Positions 13,122-13,207 of a stretch of 13,207 nt of DNA are shown here, piece by piece. The stretch is from NCBI GenBank assembly GCA_023430365.1, contig JAEZAS010000439.1, forward strand, positions 1-13,207. The letters run 5' to 3'. The notes beneath the pieces were generated by a model that saw only the letters and a list, made by a program, of their open reading frames with translations, made no database searches and was not told the origin of the DNA. Positions within the stretch are counted from its first letter, which is position 1. Every line of letters starts with the position of its first letter. Source of the DNA: Planctomycetota bacterium. Lineage in GTDB: Bacteria; Planctomycetota; Planctomycetia; Pirellulales; Pirellulaceae. Both the position numbers and the translations under genes were made by a program.

Positions 13122-13207
13122 ATGCAGCAGCATCAGCCGCATCGATCACGAGGGTTCACCCTAGTCGAACTGCTCGTGGTCATCGCCATTATCGGGGTCC
13201 TCGTTGC
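13122..13207 (+). CDS. DUF1559-type protein, N-terminus only (cut by window edge)
   Basis: The first 28 codons of a gene running off the right edge. The peptide has a short basic leader (MQQHQPHRSRG), a prepilin cleavage site G/FTLVE, Glu at mature position 5 and the hydrophobic helix LLVVIAIIGVLV. It is nearly identical in this part to the complete DUF1559 protein at 5109-6083. AAAGGAAA about 8 nt before the ATG supports the start. The visible part fits any type IV pilin-like protein; DUF1559 is chosen because of the shared GFTLVELLVVIAIIGVLVA signature and the genome type. Whether it belongs to the preceding operon is unclear. Confidence 0.8.
   Translation, partial: MQQHQPHRSRGFTLVELLVVIAIIGVLV

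Overview
The window looks like chromosomal DNA from a planctomycete, most likely of the Pirellulales type. The evidence is a run of families that are hallmarks of that phylum: a DUF1501 protein, a large PSCyt1-PSCyt2-PSD1 (DUF1549/DUF1553) cytochrome-like protein, a small transthyretin/carboxypeptidase-regulatory-like lipoprotein, and DUF1559 proteins with a type IV pilin-like N-terminus (one complete, one cut by the right edge). There are also several Tat-exported enzymes. The assignment rests on gene content only.

Layout. Positions 1-424 hold no gene but are full of hairpins: three tandem 5-nt-loop hairpins near the left edge, two short GC-rich hairpins, and a pair of inverted 26-nt elements whose stems differ only by compensatory changes. 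From 6083 down to 425, on the minus strand, lies a compact four-gene unit: DUF1559 pseudopilin, lipoprotein, PSCyt/PSD1 protein and DUF1501 protein. It is a typical planctomycete cell-surface module of unknown biochemical role. From about 6100 to 8065 is a sparse stretch with two small minus-strand transcription units. One encodes a 73-residue putative secreted peptide. The other encodes a 158-residue protein with 32 cysteines and 17 methionines. Each has a good ribosome binding site and its own intrinsic terminator, and the Cys-rich gene also has a good promoter. A degenerate tRNA-Gly-like element lies upstream of the Cys-rich gene on the same strand, and an intact tRNA with anticodon CAU follows on the plus strand at 8066.

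From 8428 to the right edge all genes are on the plus strand: a Tat-exported three-histidine cupin, a GntR/FCD regulator with a palindromic operator at its start codon, a Tat-exported DHDPS/NAL-family aldolase-like protein, a Tat-exported Gfo/Idh/MocA oxidoreductase, a hairpin, and the first 28 codons of a second DUF1559 protein. I infer that the regulator, aldolase-like and oxidoreductase genes form a regulated sugar-acid or organic-acid pathway whose enzymes act outside the cytoplasmic membrane. The substrate cannot be read from the sequence.

The most unusual items are the Cys/Met-rich protein (a metallothionein-like soft-metal binder is the best guess), the tRNA-like element with a shortened D region and an 18-20 nt anticodon loop, and the paired REP-like hairpins with covarying stems.
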